Source of the DNA: Acidovorax radicis N35
GTDB lineage: Bacteria; Pseudomonadota; Gammaproteobacteria; Burkholderiales; Burkholderiaceae_C
Direction: 5' to 3'
Length of the DNA: 64,000 nucleotides
Assembly: GCF_000204195.1 (NCBI RefSeq)
Contig: NZ_AFBG01000025.1
Span: forward strand, 62,001 to 126,000
Shown: piece after piece, positions 8,078 through 16,679 of the stretch
Layout: every line of letters begins with the position of its first letter
Numbering within the stretch: the first letter of the stretch is position 1
Notes under the pieces: generated by a model
The model's database searches: none
Seen by the model: only the letters and a program-made list of their open reading frames with translations
What the model was told of the DNA's origin: nothing
Position numbers and translations under genes: made by a program

Positions 8078-9307
8078 ATGTCTACCCCTTCCTGCGCCGC
8101 CGCCCCCGTCCGCCGCCATGACATTGACGCGCTGCGGGCGCTGGCCTTTGGCTTGGTCATCCTCTACCACGTGGCGATGTATTACGTGGCCGATTGGCAT
8201 TGGCACCTCAAGAGCCCGCACGCGGCCGAATGGCTGCAGACCCCCATGCGGGCGCTCAACCTCTGGCGCATGGACCTGGTGTTCCTGGTCTCTGGCCTGG
8301 CCTTCGGGCTGGTGCGCCGGGGGCAGACGGTGCCTGGGCTGGTGCGGCTGCGCAGCCTGCGCCTGCTGATCCCGCTGGCCCTCGGCATGGCGGTCGTCGT
8401 GCCCTACCAGCCCTATGCTCAGGGGGTGGCCAACGGCCTCATTGCGCCAGGCTTTGGCGCCTTTTTGCTGCGCTACTACGCTGGCAGCACCTGGCCGGCG
8501 GGGGCGTTCGATGGCTGGGAGGCGGGCGTCACCTGGAACCACCTCTGGTACCTGGCCTACCTGTGGGTCTACACCGTGGTGCTGGCCGCGCTGCTGCCCC
8601 TGGCCGAGTCTGTCGTCGGCCAGCGTGTGCGCCGTGCCTTCCTCCACCTGCGGGGCTGGGCGCTGGTGCTGATGCCCGTGCTGCCGCTGGCGCTGTACTC
8701 GGTACTGCTGTGGCGGCATTTCCCACCCACCCACGACCTGATCCATGACGGATGGCTGCATGCCGTGTACTTCACGGTGTTTGTCTACGGCTACTGGATC
8801 GGGCTGGATACCGGCTTGTGGACGGAACTCGTGCGCCTGCGCTGGCGCACCCTCGCCCTGGCGCTGGGGGTGTTGGCGCTGTACCTGGGGCTGCTCGGCT
8901 TGGCACAGCAGCACGGGATTCGGGCCGCGCGCTTGCCCCTGCGCGTGCTGGCGGACGTGTACCTGTGGGCCGCGCTGATCGCCATCCTGGGCTGGGCCCA
9001 CCACCGCCTCAACCGGCCCTGGCCCTGGCTGCGCTGGGCCAGCGAGTCGGTCTACCCGTGGTACATGCTGCACCAGACGGCCATCATCGTGCTGGTGGTC
9101 TGGCTGGCGCCTGTGCAACTGGGGCCCGTGGTGGAGCCGCTGGCCCTGGTGGCCGGGACGGTGGTTCTGTGCTGGGGGCTGACCGCTGTGGTGCGGCGTG
9201 TGGGATGGCTGCGGCCGCTGTTCGGGTTGCCGGGCCGAGGCAGGGTGCCGATGGCCCAAGGGGCGGTAGCGGGTTTGCGCGCAGACCCGCTACCGCCGGT
9301 GCGTTGA
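8078..9307 (+). CDS. Acyltransferase 3 family membrane protein
   Basis: This 409-residue protein has about ten membrane helices. It begins with the family signature RRHDIDALRALAFGLVILYHVAMYY, whose His is the proposed catalytic residue, and a second cluster YPWYMLHQTAIIV lies near the C-terminus. Family members transfer acyl groups to sugars, glycans or lipids at the cytoplasmic membrane. The frame is open back to 7898; ATG 8078 puts the family signature near the N-terminus. Divergence from the membrane LytTR regulator suggests that regulator controls it. Confidence 0.85.
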   Translation: MSTPSCAAAPVRRHDIDALRALAFGLVILYHVAMYYVADWHWHLKSPHAAEWLQTPMRALNLWRMDLVFLVSGLAFGLVRRGQTVPGLVRLRSLRLLIPLALGMAVVVPYQPYAQGVANGLIAPGFGAFLLRYYAGSTWPAGAFDGWEAGVTWNHLWYLAYLWVYTVVLAALLPLAESVVGQRVRRAFLHLRGWALVLMPVLPLALYSVLLWRHFPPTHDLIHDGWLHAVYFTVFVYGYWIGLDTGLWTELVRLRWRTLALALGVLALYLGLLGLAQQHGIRAARLPLRVLADVYLWAALIAILGWAHHRLNRPWPWLRWASESVYPWYMLHQTAIIVLVVWLAPVQLGPVVEPLALVAGTVVLCWGLTAVVRRVGWLRPLFGLPGRGRVPMAQGAVAGLRADPLPPVR

Positions 9308-9355
9308 GGGCCGCAACTTGCCCAGCCGGGACTGAGGAAGAAGGGTTTTCGGGGG

Positions 9356-9871
9356 GTGCCCGGAGACAATGCATCCGTGTCGTCCAACTCCCATGATTCC
9401 ACCGTCCTGCCCTTGGTGCGGCCCGCGACCGACGCCGACCTTGCCAGCCTGGCCCGCGTATGGCGCAGGGCCTGGTGTTCCGCCAACCCATCCGTGGCGT
9501 CGGTGGCTCCACCAGACCACTGGGAGGCGCGGGTCCGTGCGGAGTTTGGCCTGCCGTGTGTGACGCTGGTACGTGCGATCGGGCAAGAGGTCACGGCGTT
9601 TCTGGTGCTGAACATGGCCCACGCCCATCTGCACCAGCTGTTTGTGGACCCCGACTGCCAAGGCCAGGGCGTGGGGGCTGCTCTGCTGCAACAGGTGCAT
9701 CACCTGTGCCCAGGCGGCTGGACCCTGCATGTGGCCACCGCCAACCACAGTGCGCGGCGCTTTTATGCGCGGCATGGCCTGGTGGAGGGTGCTGTCGATA
9801 CCCATCCGGCCACGGGCCGGGAGCGCGTGCTGTGCCGGTGGCTCCCCCCTGCGGCAGCGGCCGCAGGCTGA
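9356..9871 (+). CDS. GNAT family N-acetyltransferase
   Basis: The protein of about 171 residues has the GNAT acetyl-CoA motif LFVDPDCQGQGVGAALLQ (motif A) and a motif B region HVATANHSARRFYARHGLVEG. The substrate is unknown. The start is uncertain: GTG at 9356 gives 171 residues, and GTG at 9377, with GGAGA upstream, gives 164. It lies 48 bp after the acyltransferase gene and may be co-transcribed with it. Confidence 0.8.
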   Translation: MPGDNASVSSNSHDSTVLPLVRPATDADLASLARVWRRAWCSANPSVASVAPPDHWEARVRAEFGLPCVTLVRAIGQEVTAFLVLNMAHAHLHQLFVDPDCQGQGVGAALLQQVHHLCPGGWTLHVATANHSARRFYARHGLVEGAVDTHPATGRERVLCRWLPPAAAAAG

Positions 9872-9885
9872 ACACGCTCTGAGCG

Positions 9886-10374
9886 TCAGGCGGCGAGCGC
9901 TGCCTCGATGTCGCCTGCCAGCTTCTTCGGCGCATCCTGCGGCGCGTAGCGGCGGATGACGCGGCCGTCCTTGCCGACCAGGAACTTGGTGAAATTCCAT
10001 TTGATCGCCTTGCTGCCCAGCAGCCCGGGGGCTTCGGCGGCAAGCCACTGGTACAGGGGCGACGCGTCGGCGCCGTTCACGTCGATCTTGGCCATCATCG
10101 GAAAGCTCACGCCGTAGTTGAGCTGGCAGAAGCTGGCGATCTCGTCGTTGCTGCCGGGGTCCTGGCTGCCGAACTGGTTGCAGGGGAACCCCAGAACCAC
10201 AAAGCCCTTGTCGGCATAGTCCTTGTGCAGTTCTTCCAGTCCGCCGAACTGGGGCGTGAAGCCACAGGCGCTGGCTGTGTTGACGATGAGCAGCACCTTG
10301 CCCTGGTACTGCGCAAGCGGCACGGTCTTCCCGTTCATTTGCTGGGCTTCAAAGTCGTAGATGCTGGTGGGCAT
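9886..10374 (-). CDS. Glutathione peroxidase (thiol type)
   Basis: This 162-residue protein belongs to the BtuE/Gpx family, which reduces peroxides using thioredoxin or glutathione. The catalytic residues are visible: Cys37 in NTASACGFT, Gln67 in GFPCNQFGSQDPG, and Trp126-Asn127 in KWNFTKFLV. It uses cysteine rather than selenocysteine. There is no signal peptide, so it is cytoplasmic. The frame is open far upstream across the next gene, but ATG 10374 gives the usual length. It is convergent with the GNAT gene, 14 bp apart. Confidence 0.93.
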   Translation of the reverse strand: MPTSIYDFEAQQMNGKTVPLAQYQGKVLLIVNTASACGFTPQFGGLEELHKDYADKGFVVLGFPCNQFGSQDPGSNDEIASFCQLNYGVSFPMMAKIDVNGADASPLYQWLAAEAPGLLGSKAIKWNFTKFLVGKDGRVIRRYAPQDAPKKLAGDIEAALAA

Positions 10375-10439
10375 GCGGAACCTCCGGGGTTGGGATGACG
10401 CCCCATGGTAGCCGTTGGCTCTCGGCGTGCGCCCCCCGC

Positions 10440-11336
10440 TCAGTGGGCCGTGGCGCCGGGGCGGCGAAACTGCAGCGCCGCGAGCAAGGACGCCAGCAGG
10501 ATCAGCGCCCCACCCAGCACGGTGCGCGTGCTCAGTGTGGCTGCGCCCAGCAGGGCCGACGACACGCTGGCAAACATCACCTCCGACAGCATCACCAGCG
10601 CCGTGGTGCCCGCCGCCAGGCGTGCGGCGCCGAATTGCAGCGCCCAGTTGCCCAGCATCAGCACCCCCGCCAGCAGGAGGCCGGTGACGACCCAGGTGCT
10701 GTTGGGGGCGGGGAAGGGCTCGACCACGCCCACCTGCAGCCCGATGCCAGCCACGGCCAGCGCCATGAGCATGCAGCCGCCGAACATGGTGACCATGCGC
10801 GCAGGCCCCGGCACGGCGTGCAGGCGGCGCAGCGTGACATTGGTGAGCGCGAACATGAAGCCGCCCAACAGGGCCAGGCCGTCGGCCAGGCTCAGGTTCT
10901 GCAGCAGGCGCGCCGCGGGCGCGCCCTCGGGCAACAGCACCAGCACCACGCCCGCGAAGGCCAGGGCCAGGCGCAGCAGTGCCGAGGGCGTGGGCCGCTC
11001 GCCCAGGATGCGCCAGGCCAGCAGCACGGCCCAGGCGGGCATCAGGTAGAACAGCAGGATCACGCGCACCACGTCGCCAATGGTCACGGCCCAGTTGAAG
11101 GCCACGTTGTTCAGGCCCGAGGCCAGCGCCAGCAGCCACAGCTGCGGGTGGTCGCGCACCTGCCGCAAGATGCCCGGCCGCCAGGCCAGCAGCGCCACCA
11201 GCACCACGGCGTACATCGACGCCGTGGCCCACAGCGGATGCAGCCCCGCCTGGTGCATGCGCTGGAACGGCCACCACGCCAGGCCCCAGACGAAAGCGTT
11301 GAACAGCAGGGCGGCAAAGGGCAGGGGTGAATGCAT
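10440..11336 (-). CDS. DMT superfamily (EamA) transporter
   Basis: This 298-residue protein has about ten membrane helices in two EamA repeats; the first begins at FAALLFNAFVWGLAWWPFQRM and the second around LADGLALLGGFMFALTNVTLRRL. Such permeases export amino acids or other metabolites. The substrate cannot be read from the sequence. It sits 65 bp upstream of the peroxidase gene on the same strand and may be co-transcribed. A family A repeat begins right at its 5' end. Confidence 0.85.
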   Translation of the reverse strand: MHSPLPFAALLFNAFVWGLAWWPFQRMHQAGLHPLWATASMYAVVLVALLAWRPGILRQVRDHPQLWLLALASGLNNVAFNWAVTIGDVVRVILLFYLMPAWAVLLAWRILGERPTPSALLRLALAFAGVVLVLLPEGAPAARLLQNLSLADGLALLGGFMFALTNVTLRRLHAVPGPARMVTMFGGCMLMALAVAGIGLQVGVVEPFPAPNSTWVVTGLLLAGVLMLGNWALQFGAARLAAGTTALVMLSEVMFASVSSALLGAATLSTRTVLGGALILLASLLAALQFRRPGATAH

Positions 11337-11338
11337 TG

Positions 11339-11408
11339 AGAATAAAAACAGGCTCTGGCGCTTGATGAATAAGCGTTAATAGCTATCAATTATGTAGCAA
11401 ATAGTTCC
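11339..11408 (-). repeat. Family A interspersed inverted repeat
   Basis: GGCGCTTGATGAATAAGCGTTA with the flanking AGCTATCAATTATGTAGC, in reverse orientation to the copy at 6.1 kb. It starts at the 5' edge of the DMT transporter gene. Confidence 0.65.
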
Positions 11409-11439
11409 ATGCAGCACAGCCGTTAAAACTGGCACGCTC

Positions 11440-11525
11440 CCCTACCAGTGCACCCGTGGAACTGGCTCTGCCAGGCCACGGGGTGCGTCCACCTCCCGCG
11501 CAGCGAGAGAGGGGGAAGGCGCGCA
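11440..11525 (-). repeat. Family B GC-rich interspersed repeat, copy 1
   Basis: Read on the minus strand this is GGCTCCCCCTGAGGCGCTGC, a GAGAGAGGGGG-complement block, GGACGCACC, GTGGCCTGGCAGAGCC and CCACGGGTGCAC. It closely matches 29,226-29,335. A second copy follows in tandem. No reading frame is supported here. Confidence 0.7.
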
Positions 11526-11612
11526 GCGCCTCAGGGGGAGCCTTCCGTGATTCCAGGCCACCGGGTGCGTCCCCCTCCGGGGGAAGCGGCGCAGCCGCAC
11601 AGGGGGGCTTCG
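11526..11612 (-). repeat. Family B GC-rich interspersed repeat, copy 2
   Basis: This is a tandem, slightly shorter version of the previous copy: GATTCCAGGCCACCGGGTGC, GTCCCCCTCCGGGGGAAGC, GGCGCAGCCGC. It ends just before the lplT stop codon, so it would be in the 3' untranslated region of lplT. Confidence 0.7.
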
Positions 11613-11622
11613 CAATCAGGAG

Positions 11623-12927
11623 TCAGTGATGCGTATCGTGCCGCGCAATGTGCAGCAGGTGGTTCACTTCGTCGCGGTAGTTGATGCAGTTGCGCTGGTG
11701 CCAGCGGCGGATGATCCACATGATCCCGGCCACCACGAGGCCGAAGGTGATGATCGCGCCAAACACCGACAGGCCGAGCTTGAGCGACAGGCTGTAGAAC
11801 GCGCCCAGCGCCAGGATGCACGCGTTTTCGTTGAAGTTCTGCACGGCAATCGACCGGCCCGCACCCATGAGGTTGTGGCCCCGGTGTTGCAGCAGTGCAT
11901 TCATGGGCACCACCAGGTAGCCGCCCAGGCCGCCCAGCAGGATGAGGAAGGGGATCGCCAGCCAGATGTTGTTGATGAACACCATCAGGATCAGCAGCAG
12001 CCCCATGGCGATGCCCAGCGGAATCACCTTGGTGGCCATGTCCAGGCGCATGCGCATCGAAGCCACTACCGCCCCCACGGCCGTACCGATGGCCACCACG
12101 CCGGTGAGGGCCGATGCCTGCGTGGTGTTGTAGGCCAGTGCGGCACCGGCCCAGGCCAGCACGATGAACTTGAGGTTGGCTCCCGCGCCCCAGAACAGGG
12201 TGGTGGTGGCCAGCGAGATCTGGCCGAGCTTGTCGCGCCACAGGCGACCGTTGCAGGCCCAGAAGTCGGGCAGCAGGCTCAGCGCGTTGGAGAACACGCT
12301 GCGCGCAGGATCGGCCCGCAGCGGGCGCATCTCCACCCCGGTGTGCGGGATGCGGGTGTTGAACCAGGCGGCCACTCCATACACGGCGATCAGTGCGGCG
12401 ATGGCCGATTCGGCAGGAGTGTCCACACCCGTGTCGATCATCGGAATGTCGATGCCCAGCAGCATCCCGGACAGATGCTGCCCCACCAGCTGGCCACCAA
12501 ACAGCACGCCGAGGATGATGGACGTGATGGTGAGCCCTTCGATCCAGCCATTGGCCTTGACCAGTTGAGAGGCTGGCAACAGCTCGGTGAGGATGCCGTA
12601 TTTGGCGGGCGAGTAGGCCGCAGCACCCAGCCCCACCACCGCGTAGGCAATGAGCGGGTGCGAGCCGAACAGCATCATCAGGCAGCCCACCACCTTGATG
12701 GCGTTGCTGACGAACATGACCTTGCCCTTGGGCAGGGCGTCGGCAAAGGCGCCGACGAAGGGCGCCAGCACCACATAGAACAGCGCGAACATGGGCACCA
12801 GGGCCGCGCGTTGCCACTCGGGGGCACCTTCTGTGCGCAGAAGCTCCACGGCGGCCACGAAAAGTGCGTTGTCGGCCAGCGAGCTGAAAAACTGCGCCGA
12901 CATGATGGTGTAAAAACCGCGCTTCAT
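11623..12927 (-). CDS. lplT: Lysophospholipid transporter LplT
   Basis: This 434-residue MFS protein has about twelve helices and the LplT opening [28 protein letters not shown]. LplT flips lysophospholipids across the inner membrane for re-acylation. In enterobacteria it works with Aas, but no aas gene is present in this window. The inter-helix motif [19 protein letters not shown] and the [14 protein letters not shown] stretch also fit LplT. It is divergent from alr, with 135 bp between start codons, an arrangement common in Burkholderiales. Confidence 0.9.
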   Translation of the reverse strand: MKRGFYTIMSAQFFSSLADNALFVAAVELLRTEGAPEWQRAALVPMFALFYVVLAPFVGAFADALPKGKVMFVSNAIKVVGCLMMLFGSHPLIAYAVVGLGAAAYSPAKYGILTELLPASQLVKANGWIEGLTITSIILGVLFGGQLVGQHLSGMLLGIDIPMIDTGVDTPAESAIAALIAVYGVAAWFNTRIPHTGVEMRPLRADPARSVFSNALSLLPDFWACNGRLWRDKLGQISLATTTLFWGAGANLKFIVLAWAGAALAYNTTQASALTGVVAIGTAVGAVVASMRMRLDMATKVIPLGIAMGLLLILMVFINNIWLAIPFLILLGGLGGYLVVPMNALLQHRGHNLMGAGRSIAVQNFNENACILALGAFYSLSLKLGLSVFGAIITFGLVVAGIMWIIRRWHQRNCINYRDEVNHLLHIARHDTHH

Positions 12928-13062
12928 CGAATGGCTGTTGGCTGCATCAGTTCGGCTGATGCCCTGTTAAATGTGGGGACCCTGGCAAGTGACGGACGGT
13001 TATATCACGCGGATAAACGGCCACGGTGCCAGAATCCGGTGCTTCCCACCCGGTCAAACCCC

Positions 13063-14178
13063 ATGCCCCGTCCCATTGCCGCCACCATCCACACCGCAGC
13101 CCTGCACCACAACCTGGAGCGTGTCCGACAGGCGGCCCCCGATGCCAAGGTCTGGGCCGTGGTCAAGGCCAATGCCTATGGGCACGGCATCGAACGCGCG
13201 TACGAAGGCCTGCGCGGCGCCGACGGCTTTGCGCTGCTGGACCTGGCCGAGGCCGAGCGCGTGAGGCAGCTGGGCTGGCGTGGGCCCATCCTGCTGCTCG
13301 AAGGCGTGTTCGAGCCACGCGATCTGGAACTGTGCTCGCGCCTGGGCCTGTGGCACGCGGTGCATTGCGACGAGCAGATCGACATGCTGGCCGCCCACAA
13401 GACGCAGGTGCCCCACCGCGTGTTCCTCAAGATGAACTCGGGCATGAACCGGCTGGGCTTTGCGCCGCAGCGCTTTCGCGCAGCCTGGGCGCGGCTCAAC
13501 GCGCTGCCGCAGGTGGACGAGATCTCGTTCATGACCCACTTCAGCGACGCCGATGGCCCCCGGGGCGTGGCCCACCAGTTGGCCCTGTTCAACACCGCCG
13601 CCCAGGACCTGCCCGGCGAGCGCACGCTGAGCAACAGCGCCGCCACCCTGCGCCACGCGGCGGACGCGCGCGTGCGCGCCGACTGGGTGCGCGCCGGCAT
13701 CGCGCTGTATGGCAGCGCCCCCGACTACCCGGAGCACACCGCCAGCCACTGGGGCATGCGCCCCACGATGACACTCGCCACCCGCCTCATCGCCACGCAG
13801 CAACTGCAGGCGGGCGACACCGTGGGCTATGGCTCGCGCTTCACGGCCGAGGGGCCTCTCTTGATCGGCGTGGCGGCCTGTGGCTATGCCGACGGCTACC
13901 CTCGCCACTGCGATACCGGCACCCCGGTGCTGGTCAACGGCGTGCGCACGCGGCTGGTGGGGCGGGTGAGCATGGACATGGTGACGGTGGACCTCACGCC
14001 GCTGCAACAGGCGGGCGTGGCCGCAGGGTTTGGCGCGGAAGTCACGCTGTGGGGCCAGGCCAGCAACGGCACGGTGCTGGGCGTGGACGAGGTGGCCAGC
14101 GCTGCAGGCACCGTCAGCTGGGAGCTGCTGACGGCGTTGGCCCAGCGTGTGCCTGTGTCGGTGGATGGCATCGGCTGA
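13063..14178 (+). CDS. alr: Alanine racemase
   Basis: This 371-residue PLP enzyme interconverts L- and D-alanine for peptidoglycan synthesis. The PLP lysine is Lys35 in [11 protein letters not shown]. The opposing catalytic tyrosine is Tyr256 in [10 protein letters not shown], followed by CGYADGYPR and the GRVSMDM segment. The frame is open about 1.4 kb upstream through the antisense of lplT, but the ATG at 13,063 begins the conserved N-terminus. Length matches DadX/Alr proteins. Confidence 0.95.
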   Translation: MPRPIAATIHTAALHHNLERVRQAAPDAKVWAVVKANAYGHGIERAYEGLRGADGFALLDLAEAERVRQLGWRGPILLLEGVFEPRDLELCSRLGLWHAVHCDEQIDMLAAHKTQVPHRVFLKMNSGMNRLGFAPQRFRAAWARLNALPQVDEISFMTHFSDADGPRGVAHQLALFNTAAQDLPGERTLSNSAATLRHAADARVRADWVRAGIALYGSAPDYPEHTASHWGMRPTMTLATRLIATQQLQAGDTVGYGSRFTAEGPLLIGVAACGYADGYPRHCDTGTPVLVNGVRTRLVGRVSMDMVTVDLTPLQQAGVAAGFGAEVTLWGQASNGTVLGVDEVASAAGTVSWELLTALAQRVPVSVDGIG

Positions 14179-14280
14179 GCCGATCCGTCGACAAGTTCAC
14201 GCAAGGCGGGGCGCGGGGCTGCACTGCCGGGCCAAAGTGGTGTGAAATGGCGCGGCGCCGGCACGCAACACCGCCGGCCG

Positions 14281-14290
14281 CCCCCCCCCC
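14281..14290. repeat. Homopolymer C10 tract
   Basis: Ten consecutive C residues lie 26 bp upstream of the following start codon. Tracts of this length can slip during replication. Here it is outside coding sequence, in the leader or promoter of the next gene. Confidence 0.9.
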
Positions 14291-14315
14291 TCTTTCCACC
14301 GCAGGTGTTTCCTCC

Positions 14316-15191
14316 ATGGCCACTTCCCGCAGCGACCGCAACAGCAATAGCAAGAAGAAAACTTCCACCTGGCGCTCTGTGCGCATGCCCCACCACGGCA
14401 CGGTGGCGCGCACCCTGCAGCAGCGCTACAGCCTGCGCTGGCATGGGCTGCTGATCGGCAGCTTCACGTTGCTGCTGATGTGGTGCACCTCCCACGTGCA
14501 GATGCTGGTGGGCGTGGAGTCGCTGGCGCTGCGGTATTTCGTCACCCTCTCGGTGGGCTACCTGGGGTATCTGCTGGTGCTGCGGGCCTGGGCGGCGCGG
14601 CTGGTGCGGCAGGACCGCGACACGGGTGGCGATGGCAGTGGTCCGGAGGTGCCCGACGTGTCCTGGCCTGGCAACGGGTCGTCCGGCGGTGGCAGTGGCC
14701 AGGTGCCGCTGCCGCGCACGGGTGGCGGTGATTTTGGCGGTGGCGGGGCGTCCGGCGACTTTGGCGGCGGGTGGACGCAAGGCCTGTCCAGCGGGGGCTC
14801 CAGCAGCGATTCCAGCGCGCTGGGCGACCTGGCCAGTGGCGCCGCCGACGCCCTGGGCAGCGCCGACGAAGGCGCCGTGGTGGTCGTGCCCGTGGTGGCG
14901 ATCTTCCTCATCGGCGCGGCGATCATTTTTGGCGCGGGCTCGCTGGCGATGCTGTTTTTTGGCTGGGACGTGCTGCTGACCGTGGCGGTAGAGATCGCCT
15001 TCTCGGTGGCCACGGCCCGCGCGGCCGTGGGCGTGGAGCGCGAGGGCTGGCTCACGGCCGCCGTGCGCCTGACCTGGAAGCCCTTGCTGGGCGCGCTGGT
15101 CTGCGCCGTGGTGCTGGGTGCCACCATCGACCATTTCATGCCCGGCGTGCAGTCGTTGCCCCAGGCCGTGCGCGTGATCCAGGGGCAGTGA
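14316..15191 (+). CDS. Membrane protein with a Gly/Ser-rich central linker, function unknown
   Basis: This 291-residue protein has a basic N-terminus, two helices at about 45-66 and 72-92, a low-complexity linker rich in Gly, Ser and Asp at about 100-180 (motifs GGGDFGGGGASGDFGGG), and two or three further helices from about 183 to the end. The linker is probably flexible. I do not recognise a named family. The frame is open far upstream, but ATG 14,316 begins a plausible polar, Ser/Lys-rich start. A C10 tract lies just upstream. Confidence 0.7.
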   Translation: MATSRSDRNSNSKKKTSTWRSVRMPHHGTVARTLQQRYSLRWHGLLIGSFTLLLMWCTSHVQMLVGVESLALRYFVTLSVGYLGYLLVLRAWAARLVRQDRDTGGDGSGPEVPDVSWPGNGSSGGGSGQVPLPRTGGGDFGGGGASGDFGGGWTQGLSSGGSSSDSSALGDLASGAADALGSADEGAVVVVPVVAIFLIGAAIIFGAGSLAMLFFGWDVLLTVAVEIAFSVATARAAVGVEREGWLTAAVRLTWKPLLGALVCAVVLGATIDHFMPGVQSLPQAVRVIQGQ

Positions 15192-15275
15192 TGGAAAAGA
15201 TAAATTGCTACTAAATTGGTAGCTATAAATATAGAACTATCCAGCGCTAGATCCCAATTTCACCATTTTTCCTCT
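15190..15275 (+). repeat. Family A interspersed inverted repeat, degenerate copy
   Basis: GCTACTAAATTGGTAGC followed by CCAGCGCTAGATCCCAATTT and CACCATTTTTCC. The right half of the repeat is recognisable but the left AGCGC arm is lost. It begins at the stop codon of the preceding gene and lies between convergent genes. Confidence 0.55.
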
Positions 15276-15315
15276 TTGAGCGGGGGGGCTGGCCTCCTGC
15301 GCCTCCTTCCCGTCG

Positions 15316-15789
15316 CTAGCGGCGGCAGTCCCGGCCGCCCTGGCAGCCGGTATCGATGGCGTCCAGGTTGCTGCGTACCTGCGCCAGCAGGGCGAGCAGC
15401 TGGGCCTGCGTGGCGTTGTCGCACCCTTTGAGCAGCGACGCCGCCAGCCCCCGGCGGGCGTCGCGCAGCGCCTGGTGCAGGGCCGCACCCTGGGCGCTCA
15501 GGCGCAGGCAGCGGCTGCGTTTGTCCTCGGCATTCGGTGCGCTCTCCAGCCAGCCCTTGTCCTGCAGCATGCCCACCATGCGGGCCACCTGCGCCTTGTC
15601 CGCGCCGCTGTGCGCCACCAGTTCACGCTGCGTGGTGCCAGGGTGGCGGCCCACGAACATCAGCGCCCGCACTTCGTTGTGCGTCAGGTCGGGGTGGATG
15701 GCGGCCATGGTGCGCACCATGTGCGCCCGGTAGACATGCAGCAGGTCGTGCATGGCTTCAAAGACATCGGCGGGCGCGTGGGTGGTCAT
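15316..15789 (-). CDS. MarR family transcriptional regulator
   Basis: This 157-residue protein has the MarR winged-helix core: LTHNEVRALMFVGRHPGTTQRELVAHSGADKAQVARMVGMLQDKGWL, then the wing DKRSRCLRLSAQG. It ends in a Cys-containing tail (CQGGRDC) that could be redox- or metal-sensitive. It is divergent from a siderophore-interacting protein gene, with two palindromes between them, so it is probably an autorepressor that also controls that gene. Confidence 0.9.
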   Translation of the reverse strand: MTTHAPADVFEAMHDLLHVYRAHMVRTMAAIHPDLTHNEVRALMFVGRHPGTTQRELVAHSGADKAQVARMVGMLQDKGWLESAPNAEDKRSRCLRLSAQGAALHQALRDARRGLAASLLKGCDNATQAQLLALLAQVRSNLDAIDTGCQGGRDCRR

Positions 15790-15798
15790 GGGGATTTG

Positions 15799-15817
15799 TG
15801 GTTGACAAAATCAACCA
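15799..15817. promoter_or_regulatory. MarR operator candidate 1
   Basis: TGGTTGA-CAAAA-TCAACCA, a perfect 7-bp inverted repeat with a 5-nt spacer, 10 bp upstream of the marR start codon. It shares the GTTGA/TCAAC half-site with the second palindrome at 15,833. Confidence 0.7.
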
Positions 15818-15832
15818 ATGCGCAGATCATTG

Positions 15833-15847
15833 GTTGATTAAATCAAC
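15833..15847. promoter_or_regulatory. MarR operator candidate 2
   Basis: GTTGATT-A-AATCAAC, a perfect 7-bp inverted repeat, 11 bp upstream of the siderophore-interacting protein start codon. It overlaps the expected ribosome-binding or promoter region, which fits repression. Confidence 0.7.
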
Positions 15848-15857
15848 ATTTTAAATC

Positions 15858-16679
15858 ATGAACGCACCCCTGCCTACCGCCACACCCCGCGCCGACGCTG
15901 CGCACCTTGCCGTCGAACGCGTTCGCCACCCCTTGCAAGCCCGCCACCTCCAGGTGGTGCGGCGGACCGCCGTCAGCCCCGGTTTCGTGCGGCTCACCCT
16001 GGCCGGGCCCGAGCTGGCCGGTTTTGTGAGCGCGGGGTTTGACGACCACCTCAAGCTCATCCTGCCCCAGCCAGGCCAGGAGCGCCCGTCGCTGCCGTCG
16101 ATGCAGGACGGCCGCCCCGTCTTCCCCGACCCACGCCCCGTGCTGCGCGACTACACCCCCGCGCGCCATGACGCCGCTGCGGGCGAGCTGGACATCGAAG
16201 TGGCCCTGCACGACGCAGGCCCTGCCACCGACTGGGCCGCGAGCGCCACCGTGGGCCAGTGGGTGGGCATTGCCGGGCCGCGCGGCAGCATGGTCGTACC
16301 CACCGGTTTTGACTGGCACTGGCTCATCGGCGACGAATCGGCCCTGCCGGCCATTGCCCGCCGCCTGGCCGAGCTGCCCGCCAGCACGATGGCCGTGGTG
16401 CGTATCTACGTGCGCAACCCGGCAGATCAGCGTGCGTTGGCCAGTGCCGCGCAGCTTGATGTGATGTGGGTGGACTCCTTGCGCGGCGCGGTGGATGCCC
16501 TGGTGCTGCCACCGGGCGCCGGCTACATCTGGGCCGCAGGCGAGCACAGCGACATGGCTGCCGTGCGCCGTGCCGTGCTGGCCAAGCCGGGCGTGGACGC
16601 CAAGCGCATGCGCATCTCCGCCTACTGGAAGCGCGGCGCTGCAGACCACCACGAAGACCTGGTCAGCGCAGCAGGGTAA
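15858..16679 (+). CDS. Siderophore-interacting protein (FAD-dependent ferric reductase)
   Basis: This 273-residue protein belongs to the ViuB/YqjH family, which reduces ferric siderophores in the cytoplasm to release iron. Seen are the FAD-binding RDYTPAR motif (about 97-103), the GPRGSMVVP segment, the GDESALPAIARRL nucleotide-binding stretch, and the C-terminal AYWKRGAADHHE tail typical of the family. It is divergent from a MarR regulator, with two palindromic operators between. Its 3' end overlaps the 3' end of the convergent argP-like gene by 17 bp. Confidence 0.9.
   Translation: MNAPLPTATPRADAAHLAVERVRHPLQARHLQVVRRTAVSPGFVRLTLAGPELAGFVSAGFDDHLKLILPQPGQERPSLPSMQDGRPVFPDPRPVLRDYTPARHDAAAGELDIEVALHDAGPATDWAASATVGQWVGIAGPRGSMVVPTGFDWHWLIGDESALPAIARRLAELPASTMAVVRIYVRNPADQRALASAAQLDVMWVDSLRGAVDALVLPPGAGYIWAAGEHSDMAAVRRAVLAKPGVDAKRMRISAYWKRGAADHHEDLVSAAG

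Noticed and set aside
11626-13062. Long open frame upstream of and in frame with alr
   Set aside because: It is antisense to lplT, which has clear homology. The alanine racemase start is well defined at 13,063.
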